This document shows positions 1 to 8,482 of a DNA stretch of 39,726 nucleotides, one piece after another. Positions within the stretch are counted from its first letter, which is position 1, and every line of letters begins with the position of its first letter. The stretch spans positions 8,830 through 48,555 of the forward strand of contig JAGNWJ010000012.1 in the NCBI GenBank assembly GCA_017986065.1, given 5' to 3'. The position numbers and the translations under genes were made by a program. The stretch comes from Rhizobacter sp. Lineage in GTDB: Bacteria > Pseudomonadota > Gammaproteobacteria > Burkholderiales > Burkholderiaceae_C. The notes under the pieces are model-generated. The model was not told the origin of the DNA and ran no database searches. It saw only the letters and a list, made by a program, of their open reading frames with translations.

Positions 1-920
1 TTCCAGCCGAACGGTTCGTGGCGTGGCGAGGGCACCCGCGCATGGCGCCAGCGATGCGCGGTCGAGAACTGCGGAACTGCGGGATTCACGCCGCAGTGCT
101 GCCCGAAGGCGGCCAGCAGCGCCGCCATCACATCGGCAGGCGCCGCCTCCAGGTGCTCTCGGGTCCAGGCTGGTGTGGCGTGCAGAACCCAGCGGCAGCC
201 GATGCCAGCGACCTCGGTGCGGCCCGTTCGGCCGTCGTCGCGCGTTGCCAGGGCCAGGGTGCCGCCTGGATCGGCGCATCGATACACCGCCTCGGAGACC
301 GGCCATGGGGCGGACCACGCTGCCATCACCGTCCAGCACGGGTCGCTTGGGGTCTGGCGCATCGCATCGGATAGCGCCGCATCCAGATTCAGCAAGACGG
401 CAGCTTGTTCGGCCGGGACGGCGACCACGACGGCGTCGAAGCGGGCCGGCTCGAGAGCCCCGTTCAGCAGCCGCAGACGCCAGCCACCGTGGCCAGCAGC
501 CGCCTCGGCGTCGCCGGGTGCGGGCTCGACGGCTGCGACCTGGGTGTCGGGTCGCCATTCCGCTCCCTCCGGCAAATGGGCTGCAAGCTGTCGAGCAAGC
601 GAATTCATCGACGGCACACCGAATGCGCACGAGGGCGCCGCTGGAGCGCTGCTGGCCTCGCCTTCAATGGCCACCCACCCGCTGTCTCGCCAGCGCGCGA
701 CCTGTGCTCGAAATGAATCTGTCGTTGCCGTGAATCCGGGTGCCCCGTGGTCGAAGGCACCGGCCTCGCTGCGACGGGTCGCGCAACGCCCGCCAGCCCC
801 GCGGCTCTTCTCGAACAGAGTCACTGACCAGCCGCCTGCCAGCAGCCCGCTCGCAGCGGTGAGGCCGGCGATGCCCGCGCCGATCACGGCGACGCGCTTC
901 ATCGGGGTGCTCGCGCTCAC
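1..920 (-). CDS. Renalase-like FAD-dependent oxidoreductase (3' end outside the window)
   Basis: The reverse strand reads openly from about position 920 to the left edge without a stop. The product begins MSASTPMKRVAVIGAGIAGL: a Rossmann FAD-binding fingerprint (GAGIAG), an acidic residue ending the second strand (LFEKS), and the motif GAGGRCATRR typical of renalase/amine-oxidase-like flavoproteins. About 306 codons are present. The GTG at 918-920 overlaps the TGA of the upstream NTF2-like gene (GTGA), which suggests translational coupling; an ATG six codons further in (900-902) is the alternative start. It is the last visible gene of a long minus-strand operon and the second FAD enzyme in it. 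Substrate unknown; a redox step on lipids is an inference from context only. Confidence 0.85.
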   Translation of the reverse strand, partial: MSASTPMKRVAVIGAGIAGLTAASGLLAGGWSVTLFEKSRGAGGRCATRRSEAGAFDHGAPGFTATTDSFRAQVARWRDSGWVAIEGEASSAPAAPSCAFGVPSMNSLARQLAAHLPEGAEWRPDTQVAAVEPAPGDAEAAAGHGGWRLRLLNGALEPARFDAVVVAVPAEQAAVLLNLDAALSDAMRQTPSDPCWTVMAAWSAPWPVSEAVYRCADPGGTLALATRDDGRTGRTEVAGIGCRWVLHATPAWTREHLEAAPADVMAALLAAFGQHCGVNPAVPQFSTAHRWRHARVPSPRHEPFGW

Positions 921-1369
921 GAATTCGCCCGCCGCTTCAGCCAGCGCATCAGCGCGCCGACAGCGGGCAATTTCTCGTACAGCTCTTCCGCCACATCCCA
1001 GTAGTCGCGGTGCAGCGTGATCAGCCCCTCCGCATCGAGTTTCAGGTGCGAGGCGCCGCGCACGGTCTGCAAGTCGCTGCGGAAGCGCCGGAATCGAAAC
1101 AGGAAGTCCCAGGTCAGCACACACTGATCGCCCTGAACGATCACGTCGTGGATCACGAAGCGAGGTGCCTCGAGGGCCACGTACATGTGGGTGAAGACCT
1201 GCTGGATCGCCGGCACCCCGCGCACCTCGTTGAACGGGTCCTTGAACGCCGCATCCATCGCATAGAAGTCGCCAAGCCGCGCCACATCGGCCGGCGTCAG
1301 CGTCTCGAAGGCCTCGATGATGCGTGCGACGCGCGGATCGGCGCTGCGCGCGATGGGTCCGGGCTTCAT
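917..1369 (-). CDS. NTF2-like / SnoaL-like protein
   Basis: A 150-residue protein with the size and pattern of the NTF2/SnoaL cone fold: an N-terminal helix pair (VARIIEAFETLTPADVARLGDFYAMDA), a KDPFNEVRG turn, then alternating beta strands (FVIHDVIVQGDQCVLTWDFLF). Members are either small enzymes or binding proteins, and the sequence alone does not say which. It lies 9 bp downstream of the SDR gene and overlaps the following flavoprotein gene by 4 bp, so it is very probably co-translated with them. SDR plus NTF2-like pairs recur beside CFA-synthase-like genes in LitR- or ChrR-linked loci of other proteobacteria (from memory). Exact role unknown. Confidence 0.8.
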   Translation of the reverse strand: MKPGPIARSADPRVARIIEAFETLTPADVARLGDFYAMDAAFKDPFNEVRGVPAIQQVFTHMYVALEAPRFVIHDVIVQGDQCVLTWDFLFRFRRFRSDLQTVRGASHLKLDAEGLITLHRDYWDVAEELYEKLPAVGALMRWLKRRANS

Positions 1370-1378
1370 CGGAAACGC

Positions 1379-2152
1379 CTACAACCCGGTGAAGCGCCGG
1401 ATCACGCGGAAGTACAGGCCGTCGCCGACGTGGCGCAGGGCCTTCAGGACGCGAGTGAACCGCTTCGGGAAGTGGATCTCGAAGCGTCCCGCGGCCCAAC
1501 CCGCCAGCATCTCGCGCGCAGCCTCCTCGGGCTGGATCAGTGCCGGCATCTTGAACTCGTTGCGCGCGGTCAGTGGCGTCGCGACGAAGCCCGGGCAGAT
1601 CACCGACACCCCGATGCCCAGCGGATGCAGATCGAGGTAGAGCGTCTGCGCGAGGTTGATCAGTGCCGCCTTCGTCGGGCCATAGGCCAGCGAGTTCGGC
1701 AGGCCGCGGTACCCCGCGACGCTCGACACCAGGCTCAGATGCCCCGACTTCTGGCGGATCAGCACAGGCAGCACCGCGTCCAGCAGGTAGAGCGCGCCGA
1801 CATAGTTGACGCTCTCGTGACGCAGCATTTCGTCGAGGTCGTAACTGCTGGCGCGCATCGGCGCGTAGTGGCCAGCGCAGTACAGCGCGAAATCAATGCG
1901 GCCGCAGCGGGCGACGATGCGCTCGGCGGCCTGCTTCATCGCATCCCGGTCGGTGGCGTCGAGGGCGATTCCCAGGCTGCCTGGATGGCTGGACTCGAAG
2001 GCTTCGACCGCAGCCGCATTGCGTGCCGAGACGACGACGGTGGCTCCGCGGTCGTGCAGTTGCCGGGCAGTCGCCAGGCCGATGCCGCTGGAGGCGCCGA
2101 CCAGCCAGACCACGCATCCGGTCCAGTCGCTGATGCGGGGATTCAGTGCCAT
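1379..2152 (-). CDS. SDR-family NAD(P)-dependent oxidoreductase
   Basis: A 257-residue classical short-chain dehydrogenase. The cofactor motif VGASSGIGLA lies near residue 18, and the catalytic Ser and YxxxK follow in LVSSVAGYRGLPNSLAYGPTKAA. The later CPGFVATPLT matches the usual PG motif. A basic, aromatic tail (KRFTRVLKALRHVGDGLYFRVIRRF) suggests membrane association. It starts at ATG 2150-2152, 109 bp after the DUF3833 gene, the widest gap in the operon, so an internal promoter is possible. Fatty-acyl or lipid carbonyl reduction is plausible from the neighbours but not shown by sequence. Confidence 0.88.
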   Translation of the reverse strand: MALNPRISDWTGCVVWLVGASSGIGLATARQLHDRGATVVVSARNAAAVEAFESSHPGSLGIALDATDRDAMKQAAERIVARCGRIDFALYCAGHYAPMRASSYDLDEMLRHESVNYVGALYLLDAVLPVLIRQKSGHLSLVSSVAGYRGLPNSLAYGPTKAALINLAQTLYLDLHPLGIGVSVICPGFVATPLTARNEFKMPALIQPEEAAREMLAGWAAGRFEIHFPKRFTRVLKALRHVGDGLYFRVIRRFTGL

Positions 2153-2261
2153 GGCATCGCACCGACCGACCGGGATGCCGACCGCCCCTCAGGACGCGAC
2201 GGGACTGGCCGGAGGCAGTCCGGCACAGCGCCCCACGAAGATTGATCCGCCTGAACCGGTC

Positions 2262-2795
2262 TCATGGCTTGTGGAACGCCAGAGTGACTTCACCCAGACG
2301 CACGCCGAACTTGCTCATCACCGCCTTGTTCAGCATCACACGCTCGTCCACCAGGTACATCCAGTCATCGAACTGCACCTCGTAGGTCTTGGCATCGACC
2401 GGCAGTCGCAGCGTGTAGCTCCACTGGAAGGCATTGCCCGAGCTGCGTCCCTGTGCCGTGCCGACCACGTCGTCGGCGGTGCCGGTGTACTGACCACCGG
2501 GCAGCTTCTTCAGCCGCCACACGCGCTGCTGCTTCTCGCCGTCGCTGTAGACGAAGCGCTCGTCGAGCACACCGTCGTCGCCCTGCCAGCTGCAGGCCAT
2601 TTCCACCGTGAACCTGCGCACGACCTTGCCAGAGCGGTCGGTGAAGATGCCGTGCGCGGTGAGGTTTCCGTTGAAGTAGGCCTTCAGGTCGAGAACCGGC
2701 TTCTCGTTCGCGTAGTCGGCGGGGCTCGGCGATGCGCAGGCGGCCAGCAAGGCGGTGGCAGCGGCTGTCGCAGCCAGGATCGAACGTCGATTCAT
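2262..2795 (-). CDS. DUF3833-type lipoprotein
   Basis: A 177-residue protein whose N-terminus (MNRRSILAATAAATALLAACAS) is a lipoprotein signal with a lipobox (LAAC), so it should be lipid-anchored in the envelope. The remainder is beta-rich, with YFNGNLTAHGIFTDRSGKVV and DDWMYLVDERVMLNKAVMSKFG, typical of the uncharacterised DUF3833 family. Its ATG (2793-2795) overlaps the TGA of the transporter gene (ATGA). Fatty-acid-modification operons often carry this family beside a CFA-like enzyme; a lipocalin-like lipid-handling role is a guess. A much longer frame running in from upstream belongs to another reading of the transporter gene. Confidence 0.82.
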   Translation of the reverse strand: MNRRSILAATAAATALLAACASPSPADYANEKPVLDLKAYFNGNLTAHGIFTDRSGKVVRRFTVEMACSWQGDDGVLDERFVYSDGEKQQRVWRLKKLPGGQYTGTADDVVGTAQGRSSGNAFQWSYTLRLPVDAKTYEVQFDDWMYLVDERVMLNKAVMSKFGVRLGEVTLAFHKP

Positions 2796-4156
2796 TGCGG
2801 TTCCCGAAGGTTTCGTATCAGAAGGGTGTGCAGCAGTGCGGCCGCACCCAGCTTGAGCAGGCAGGGCAGCATGCAGTAGGCGGTGGTCAGTGCCGCCAGC
2901 GCCTGGGGGCTGCGGCTGCCCGGTTCGTACCCGAACCAGGCCAGGGCAGGCAGCGCGACTCCGGCGGCCAGCGCGAGATTGAGCTTTGTCGCGAAATTCC
3001 ACCAGCCGAAGTAGGCTCCTTCGGCCTGTTCCCCGTGTCCCGCGCGCTGGATCACGCCTGCGAGGATCGCACTCGGCAGCGTCAGGTCTGCGCCCAGTGC
3101 GACGCCGCTGAGCGCGCACACCGCGGTGTAGGCCAGCACGTCGCCGGCGCCCAGCAACGTCGCCCAGCTGAACACAGCGATCGTCAGCCCCATGCCCAGC
3201 AGCCAGGCGCGCTCCAGGCCGACCCAGCGCACCGCACGCACCCACAGTGGAATCGACAGCGCGCCGGCGGCAAAGTAGCTGGCGAGAAAGAGCGGCTCGT
3301 AGGCCGGGGCCTGCAGTCGATCGCGGATGAAGAACAGCACCAGCGTTGCCGGCACGGCGCTGGCGATCCCGTTGACGAGATACACCGCCAGCAGGCGGCG
3401 GAAGGCGGGCGTGGAAAAGGGCAGGAGCATCGGCACGTGGGCTGCAACCACCGCCGATGCCGCTGGCTGCGGTGCGGTGCGCAGGCACAGCACTGCGAAG
3501 AACAGCAATGCGGCCAGCACGCCGACCGTTACCGCCAGACCCGCGACCGACGGCAGCACGCTTGCGACCAGCACGCCAGCCAGCGCCAGACCCTCGCGCC
3601 AGGCCACGATGCGAGCCCGTTGAGGCGCGTCGCCACCCAGTCTGGCCCCCCACGACTGATGGATGACGGAGACCCCGCTGTACCCGAGGTAGGTCACCGC
3701 GAGCGCCAGCGCGCACCAGACCAGCAGCGAGGAGCGGTCCTCGACCGGAGGAAAGAACAGTGCGGCGAATCCGATGGCGAGCACCAGGGCAGCCATCGCG
3801 ATGGCCCACCAGGCGCGCCGTGCGCCGCCTGCCAGCAGTCGGTCGGCGGCGCGGCCGATCAACGGGTCGGCAACCGCATCCAGTGCGCGCGCGCCCAGCA
3901 GCACCGCGCCCAGCGTGGCCAGCGGGATGCCGAACTCGCGTGCGTAATGGTCGGGCAACACGATGTAGAGCGGCAGCGCGACGAAGGCCAGCGGCAGACC
4001 GAGTGCGCCATAGCGCACGCCCGGGCGCCAGCCGGCCATTCCAGGGCCGTCACGCGCCATGCCGTCGGGCTCGGTTGCTGCCGCGGTGGACGGGTGCTTG
4101 GACAAGTCGGCGCCCGGGATGACGCGCTGCAGGGCCATCGACGACGGCCCGGTCAC
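2792..4156 (-). CDS. MFS_2 / GPH-type membrane transporter
   Basis: A 454-residue polytopic membrane protein with about 12 hydrophobic segments. The first half carries the signature ALDAVADPLIGRAADRLLAGG, typical of the glycoside-pentoside-hexuronide cation symporter branch (MFS_2). MFS_2 also includes lipid transporters, so a lipid or lysophospholipid cargo is possible here; the sequence does not identify it. I chose the GTG at 4154-4156 because it overlaps the TGA of the chalcone-isomerase-like gene (GTGA); ATG codons a little inside are alternatives. It is translationally coupled on both sides, so it belongs to the same pathway. Confidence 0.85.
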   Translation of the reverse strand: MTGPSSMALQRVIPGADLSKHPSTAAATEPDGMARDGPGMAGWRPGVRYGALGLPLAFVALPLYIVLPDHYAREFGIPLATLGAVLLGARALDAVADPLIGRAADRLLAGGARRAWWAIAMAALVLAIGFAALFFPPVEDRSSLLVWCALALAVTYLGYSGVSVIHQSWGARLGGDAPQRARIVAWREGLALAGVLVASVLPSVAGLAVTVGVLAALLFFAVLCLRTAPQPAASAVVAAHVPMLLPFSTPAFRRLLAVYLVNGIASAVPATLVLFFIRDRLQAPAYEPLFLASYFAAGALSIPLWVRAVRWVGLERAWLLGMGLTIAVFSWATLLGAGDVLAYTAVCALSGVALGADLTLPSAILAGVIQRAGHGEQAEGAYFGWWNFATKLNLALAAGVALPALAWFGYEPGSRSPQALAALTTAYCMLPCLLKLGAAALLHTLLIRNLREPQ

Positions 4157-4743
4157 GATCCGGTGCGGACGCCCGCCAGCAACGCCTCACGCAACCGGGG
4201 TTCGGAGGTTCGCTTCGACAGCCAGATGCCGAAGAACAGGCGCGTGAACTCGGCGTCGCGGATTTCCCCCGTCAATTTGCCATTGACGAAGTAGCGCGCG
4301 GCGACACCCGGGACCTGTATGCCCGTGACGCGGTCGCCCTCGGCGACGTCGGGGATCGACTGCTTCATCGCCGCCAGCCATCGAGTCGCCTTCGCGGGAT
4401 CGATGGCTCCGCTGCGCTCCATCTCTTCGATCGATCGCGCGGCGATCTCGGTGCTTTCGAAGCTGCGTGCGTACTCGAGCTCCAGGGCCAGTGGGGCCTG
4501 GTCGAAGTTTTCGGCGTCGAACTGCGGGCCGGTCCACAGCCGCGCGTCGTAGACGTGGAACAGCAGGAATTTCATCCGGCCGCTGCCATGCAGCCGCGCT
4601 CCCGGCAGCTCGCTGCGCACTTCGGGCGGCGGTGACAGGGCGGCGCGTGCGACAGCCAGCACGCTCGCCGGCACGCAGCCGATGGCCAGTGGGAGCGCCA
4701 GCAGCGATCGTCGGGTGCGATCGATCAGGTCCGGCTGGCGCAT
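4153..4743 (-). CDS. Chalcone-isomerase-like protein with export signal
   Basis: A 196-residue protein. After a basic N-terminus and hydrophobic stretch (RRSLLALPLAIGCVPASVLAVARA, an export or twin-arginine-like signal) it shows the bacterial chalcone-isomerase-like fold pattern: GSGRMKFLLFHVYDARLWTG, then LELEYARSF and a C-terminal YFVNGKLTGEIRDAEFTRLFFGIWL. Plant enzymes close flavanone rings and some relatives bind fatty acids; bacterial members like this one have no settled function. The ATG is one base after the stop of the CFA-like gene. Binding or processing a modified acyl chain in the periplasm is a reasonable inference from that position. Confidence 0.82.
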   Translation of the reverse strand: MRQPDLIDRTRRSLLALPLAIGCVPASVLAVARAALSPPPEVRSELPGARLHGSGRMKFLLFHVYDARLWTGPQFDAENFDQAPLALELEYARSFESTEIAARSIEEMERSGAIDPAKATRWLAAMKQSIPDVAEGDRVTGIQVPGVAARYFVNGKLTGEIRDAEFTRLFFGIWLSKRTSEPRLREALLAGVRTGS

Positions 4744-4744
4744 G

Positions 4745-5989
4745 TCAGTCTCGCTGCAGCGTGAACTGCATGACGTTGGTGTTGCCTGCCTCGAAGGCTG
4801 CCTCGCAGTACGCGAGATAGAACTCCCAGATTCGCATGAAGCGGCTGTCGAAACCAAGCCGGCGAACCGGCCCCTCCTGACTCAGGAAGCGTTGCCGCCA
4901 GCGCAACAGTGTTTCCGCGTAATCGAGCCCGAACTCCAGCTCATTGACCACTCGCAGGCCTGCGCGCGCGGCGGCCTTGCGGAATTCGGCCGGACTGGGC
5001 AGCAGTCCGCCCGGGAAGATGTACTGCTGGATGAAGTCGGTCGAACCGACGTAGCGGTCGAACAGGTCGTCGCGGATGACGATGCTCTGCACGCACGCCT
5101 TGCCACCCTGCTTGAGCTGCGAGTTCAAGGTCTCGAAGAAGCTGGGCCAGTACTCGCGCCCGACTGCCTCGAACATCTCGATGGAGGCGACCGCATCGAA
5201 TGGACCGGCGCTGCCGTCGGCCAGGTCCCGGTAGTCCTGGAAGCGCAGGTCGCCGGGCAGTCCTGCATCGGCCAGGCGCTTGCACGCCCACTCGAGCTGT
5301 TCGCTCGATAACGTCACGCCGGTGACCGTGGCCCCGAAGTCGCGCGCGGCGCATTCGGCCAGCGAGCCCCAGCCGCAGCCAATCTCGAGCACGCGGTCTC
5401 CCGGCTTCACGTCGCATTCGGTCAATGCTCGCCGCACCTTGGCCCACTGCGCTTCTTCCATCGGACGGGTGCGGTCTCCCTCGAACCAGGCGCTCGAATA
5501 GTTCATCGTCGGGTCGAGCCACAGCCGGTAGAACTCGTTGCCGAGGTCGTAATGCGCGTGGATGTTCTTCTTGCTGCCGGATCGCGAATTTCGATTCAGC
5601 CAGTGCCTGAAGCGGTACAGCAGCGAGCCCCACCAGGTGCCGTAGACCAGGGACTCGACCTCCGATCCATTGGCGAGCATCAGCCGGATCAGCATGGCCG
5701 GATCGGGCGAGGTCCAGTCGCCGGCGATGTAGGTTTCGGCGAAACCGATGTCTCCGGAGCGCATCGTCGCACCGCAGACGTTCCAGTTCAGCAGCCGCAT
5801 CGCAGCCCGCATTCCGCCGTCGACCGCCGAGCCGAAATGCAGACCCGTGCCATCGGGCAGCTGGATGTCCAGCGTGCCGTGCTTCAGGTTCTTCAACAGG
5901 CGGAATACCGCGCGGGCGGCCGCTGGTGCCGACGCCGGCAGGGCGCCAGGTGACAGGGTGGTGGTGTGCATCGCGTCGAGTTGGGACAT
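4745..5989 (-). CDS. CFA-synthase-family SAM methyltransferase acting on unsaturated phospholipid acyl chains
   Basis: A 414-residue member of the cyclopropane-fatty-acyl-phospholipid synthase family. SAM motif I is LEIGCGWGSL (201-210); the family motifs YDLGNEFY, EMFEAVG and QQYIFPGGLLPSP follow. Compared from memory with E. coli Cfa, two residues that hold the catalytic bicarbonate differ: the Cys in YSCGYW is Ser166 here, and the His in LLHTI is Gln301 (CVQSI). Glu274, Ile303 and Tyr357 are kept. This suggests a methyltransferase that does not close a cyclopropane, such as the UfaM type that starts furan fatty acid synthesis. The start at 5989 has no clear Shine-Dalgarno sequence; ATG 5971 is an alternative. 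Confidence 0.9.
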   Translation of the reverse strand: MSQLDAMHTTTLSPGALPASAPAAARAVFRLLKNLKHGTLDIQLPDGTGLHFGSAVDGGMRAAMRLLNWNVCGATMRSGDIGFAETYIAGDWTSPDPAMLIRLMLANGSEVESLVYGTWWGSLLYRFRHWLNRNSRSGSKKNIHAHYDLGNEFYRLWLDPTMNYSSAWFEGDRTRPMEEAQWAKVRRALTECDVKPGDRVLEIGCGWGSLAECAARDFGATVTGVTLSSEQLEWACKRLADAGLPGDLRFQDYRDLADGSAGPFDAVASIEMFEAVGREYWPSFFETLNSQLKQGGKACVQSIVIRDDLFDRYVGSTDFIQQYIFPGGLLPSPAEFRKAAARAGLRVVNELEFGLDYAETLLRWRQRFLSQEGPVRRLGFDSRFMRIWEFYLAYCEAAFEAGNTNVMQFTLQRD

Positions 5990-6026
5990 GCCAGCGAGAG
6001 CGGGAAAGTGGAAGTTCGACGCGCGG

Positions 6027-6842
6027 TCAGCGCGTCACGAAACCGATCGGGGGCTCGGGCTTGCGGAAGAACGGGACCCGCTTCAACCACAGCCGGGCGG
6101 CCTGCAGATGGATGCGACCGATCACGCCGAGAGTCATCAGTGGCATGCCGAAGAACGCGCGCCGCAAGCTGCGGCTGGTCAGCGGCAGCAGATCGCCGGA
6201 CACGCTGGTCTGGATCAGCGCACCCTCCGCATCGTCGTGGTCGATGCGCGCGACCGTGCGCGTCAGCTGCATGTTTCCCGCTGGATCGGCCATCGGCGCT
6301 CTGCCGTGCATGAAGCGGAACCGGTAAAGACCGGCCACCGAGCAGAACGGCGACACGTGGAACACCTTGGTCGCCACTTGCTCCCTGCCGTAGGCGAGCT
6401 GCGAGCCATGCAGCAGGTAGCAGTGCCGCTCGCCAAAGGTGTTGTTGACCTCGACCACGACCGCGGCCAGCGTGTTGTCCGCCCGGTGGCAGTACCAGAA
6501 GCTGACGGGCTTGAAGGTGTGCCCCAGCACCCGTGGGTAGCAATGCAGCCAGACCTCACCGCCGGCATCCGTGATGCCCTCGCTGCACAGCAACTCGTCG
6601 AGCCAGGCGAGGCTGTCGGCACGACCATCACCGTGGTCGCTGTCGTGGAAGCTGATCAATCCGAAGCGGTTGCGCGCCAGATCGGCGTGAGGTGCGTCGC
6701 GCAGACGACGCATCGGAAGCATCAGGAAATAGGTGGGATAAGCGAAGCGGTTGACGGCCGGTCGAAGCCGGGTGTGGCGCACCTGACCGAATCCGATCAG
6801 TGGACCGGAACGCTGCGTCGAGGGCGGGGCTGCGGCACTCAT
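6027..6842 (-). CDS. DUF1365 family protein
   Basis: A 271-residue DUF1365 protein. The hallmarks are the start GQVRHTRLRPAVNRFAYPTYFLML, then SWPVSFWYCH-like VLGHTFKPVSFWYCHRADN, VVEVNNTFGERHCYLL, and KVFHVSPFC followed by YRFRF. It is almost always encoded between an FAD amine-oxidase-like gene and a CFA-like gene, as here, and is taken to work with them on membrane fatty acids. The biochemical activity is not established to my knowledge. Its ATG overlaps the TGA of the upstream oxidoreductase gene (ATGA), so the two are coupled; the CFA-like gene follows after 37 bp. Confidence 0.9.
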   Translation of the reverse strand: MSAAAPPSTQRSGPLIGFGQVRHTRLRPAVNRFAYPTYFLMLPMRRLRDAPHADLARNRFGLISFHDSDHGDGRADSLAWLDELLCSEGITDAGGEVWLHCYPRVLGHTFKPVSFWYCHRADNTLAAVVVEVNNTFGERHCYLLHGSQLAYGREQVATKVFHVSPFCSVAGLYRFRFMHGRAPMADPAGNMQLTRTVARIDHDDAEGALIQTSVSGDLLPLTSRSLRRAFFGMPLMTLGVIGRIHLQAARLWLKRVPFFRKPEPPIGFVTR

Positions 6843-8152
6843 GCGGCCACCGGCACCGGGCGGGTGGCCGTCTCGGCCCAGCGCTTGCGCAAACCATCCA
6901 CGACGCCGATCCCCGACATCAGGCCGTCCTCGTGAAAGCCGTAACGCGTCCAGGCGCCACAGAACCAGGTGTTCCCCACGCCCTGAAGCAGTGGCACCCG
7001 CTGCTGCGCAGCGATCGCGTCAGCGTCGAAAACCGGGTGGGCATAGTCGTACACCCCATGGACAGTGTCGGCGCGCGGCTCGTTGACAGGATTGAGGGAG
7101 ACCACCACGGGGGTCTTGAACGGCAGTGGCTGCAGCCGGTTGATCAGGTAGTGCAGGCAGACCGCCGTCGCTTCGCGCGAATCGGCTCGGGCGCGTTCAT
7201 AGTTCCACGCCGCCCAGGCGATCTTCCGGCTCGGCAGCACCGAAGTGTCGGTGTGCAGCACCGCGCGATTGCGGTGGTAACGGATGGAGCCCAGCACTTC
7301 ACGCTCGTCGGGCGTGGCATCGGCCAGCAGCGCCAGCGACTGATCGCTGTGGCAGGCCAGCACGACGTCGTCGAACAACTCGCTTCCTCTGTCGGTGCCG
7401 ATGCTCACCTGGCCTGTGGTGCGCATCCGTCGCACGCTGCGCACCGGCGTGTTCAACCGCGCATCGGGGACGCGGCTGACGAGCTTCGCCACGTAGTGGC
7501 GGGCGCCGCCGCGCACGGTGTACCAGCGCGGCCGGCTCGTCACCTGGATCAAACCGTGGTTGTGGCAGAACCGGATCATCGTGGCGATCGGAAAGCGCAG
7601 CATCTGATCGGTCGGACAGGACCAGATGCAGCCGATCATCGGCAGGAAATACCAATCCCGGAATTCCGCGCTGAAGCGATGCTCGGCCAGGAATTCGCCA
7701 ATGGGCTGCTGCTGCTCGGCTTCTTCCCCGCGCACGGCCAACGTGGTGGCCAGACGATTGAAGCGTGTCAGATCGCGCAGCATGCGCCAGAAAGCCGGTC
7801 GGAGCAGGTTGGCGCGCTGCGCGAAGACGCTGTTGAGGTCGCTCCCGCTCCACTCCAGGCCGATGTCCGGCACCTGCACCGAGAACGACATATCGGAGAG
7901 CGCGGTGGGAACCTGCAGCTCGCCGAACAGCCTGATCAGGTTCGGGTAGGTGCGCTCGTTGAACACGAGAAATCCGGTGTCGACTCCGTGCGTGATCCCG
8001 TCAAGGGTCACATCGACGGTGTGGGTGTGGCCGCCGAAGTAGCTCCCCGCCTCGTACAAGGTGACCCTTGCGTCGGGCGCGAGGGCATGAGCCACCGACA
8101 AGCCCGAGATGCCCGAGCCGATGACCGCGACGCTGCGCACGTGATCAGGCAT
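6839..8152 (-). CDS. FAD/NAD(P)-binding amine-oxidase-like protein, first gene of the lipid operon
   Basis: A 437-residue flavoprotein beginning MPDHVRSVAVIGSGISGLSVA: FAD fingerprint GSGISG, then EAGSYFGGHTHTVDVTLDGI, the GGH(T) pattern of the amine oxidase/cyclopropane-fatty-acid-associated oxidoreductases. The C-terminal FAD motif is GVGNTWFCGAWTRYGFHEDGLMSG. Homologous genes accompany CFA and DUF1365 genes in photo-oxidative-stress regulons; one enzyme of furan fatty acid synthesis is a flavin-type desaturase or oxygenase, but I do not assign which protein here plays that part. I chose ATG 8150-8152 because it directly precedes the FAD motif. A 400-bp leader lies upstream. Confidence 0.9.
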   Translation of the reverse strand: MPDHVRSVAVIGSGISGLSVAHALAPDARVTLYEAGSYFGGHTHTVDVTLDGITHGVDTGFLVFNERTYPNLIRLFGELQVPTALSDMSFSVQVPDIGLEWSGSDLNSVFAQRANLLRPAFWRMLRDLTRFNRLATTLAVRGEEAEQQQPIGEFLAEHRFSAEFRDWYFLPMIGCIWSCPTDQMLRFPIATMIRFCHNHGLIQVTSRPRWYTVRGGARHYVAKLVSRVPDARLNTPVRSVRRMRTTGQVSIGTDRGSELFDDVVLACHSDQSLALLADATPDEREVLGSIRYHRNRAVLHTDTSVLPSRKIAWAAWNYERARADSREATAVCLHYLINRLQPLPFKTPVVVSLNPVNEPRADTVHGVYDYAHPVFDADAIAAQQRVPLLQGVGNTWFCGAWTRYGFHEDGLMSGIGVVDGLRKRWAETATRPVPVAA

Positions 8153-8426
8153 GTGCGTCCGGCACCTGCCGAATCGTCGGCTCGACCGGGAAGAAAGAAG
8201 CTGCACAGCGCCCGGCAGGGCAAAACGAAGGGAGGAGGCAAAGAAAATACCGCCACCAGGATTGTGTCGGCGAGACCGACGAGCTGTGCAACGCTAAACC
8301 GTGGGTCGGGTCATTGGTCCGCCGGTGTCGCGCAGATCCGGGGGTTCTGTTCCGGTTGCTGGACGCCTGACTCGCCATGTCACTCGACCCTGCGTAGACA
8401 TCCGATCGAAACGAGAGTTCCCCCGG

Positions 8427-8469
8427 GTCCATTCCTGGAAGCAGCCGTCCCGTGTCTTCGGGAATGGAC
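8427..8469. repeat. Long imperfect hairpin in the operon leader
   Basis: GTCCATTCC (8427-8435) is perfectly inverted at 8461-8469 (GGAATGGAC). Inside this, GAAG (8438-8441) pairs with CTTC (8456-8459) across a small bulge, leaving a loop of 14 nt. No T-tract follows on either strand, so it is not a classical terminator. Confidence 0.6.
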
Positions 8470-8482
8470 GCACAGCTCGCAA

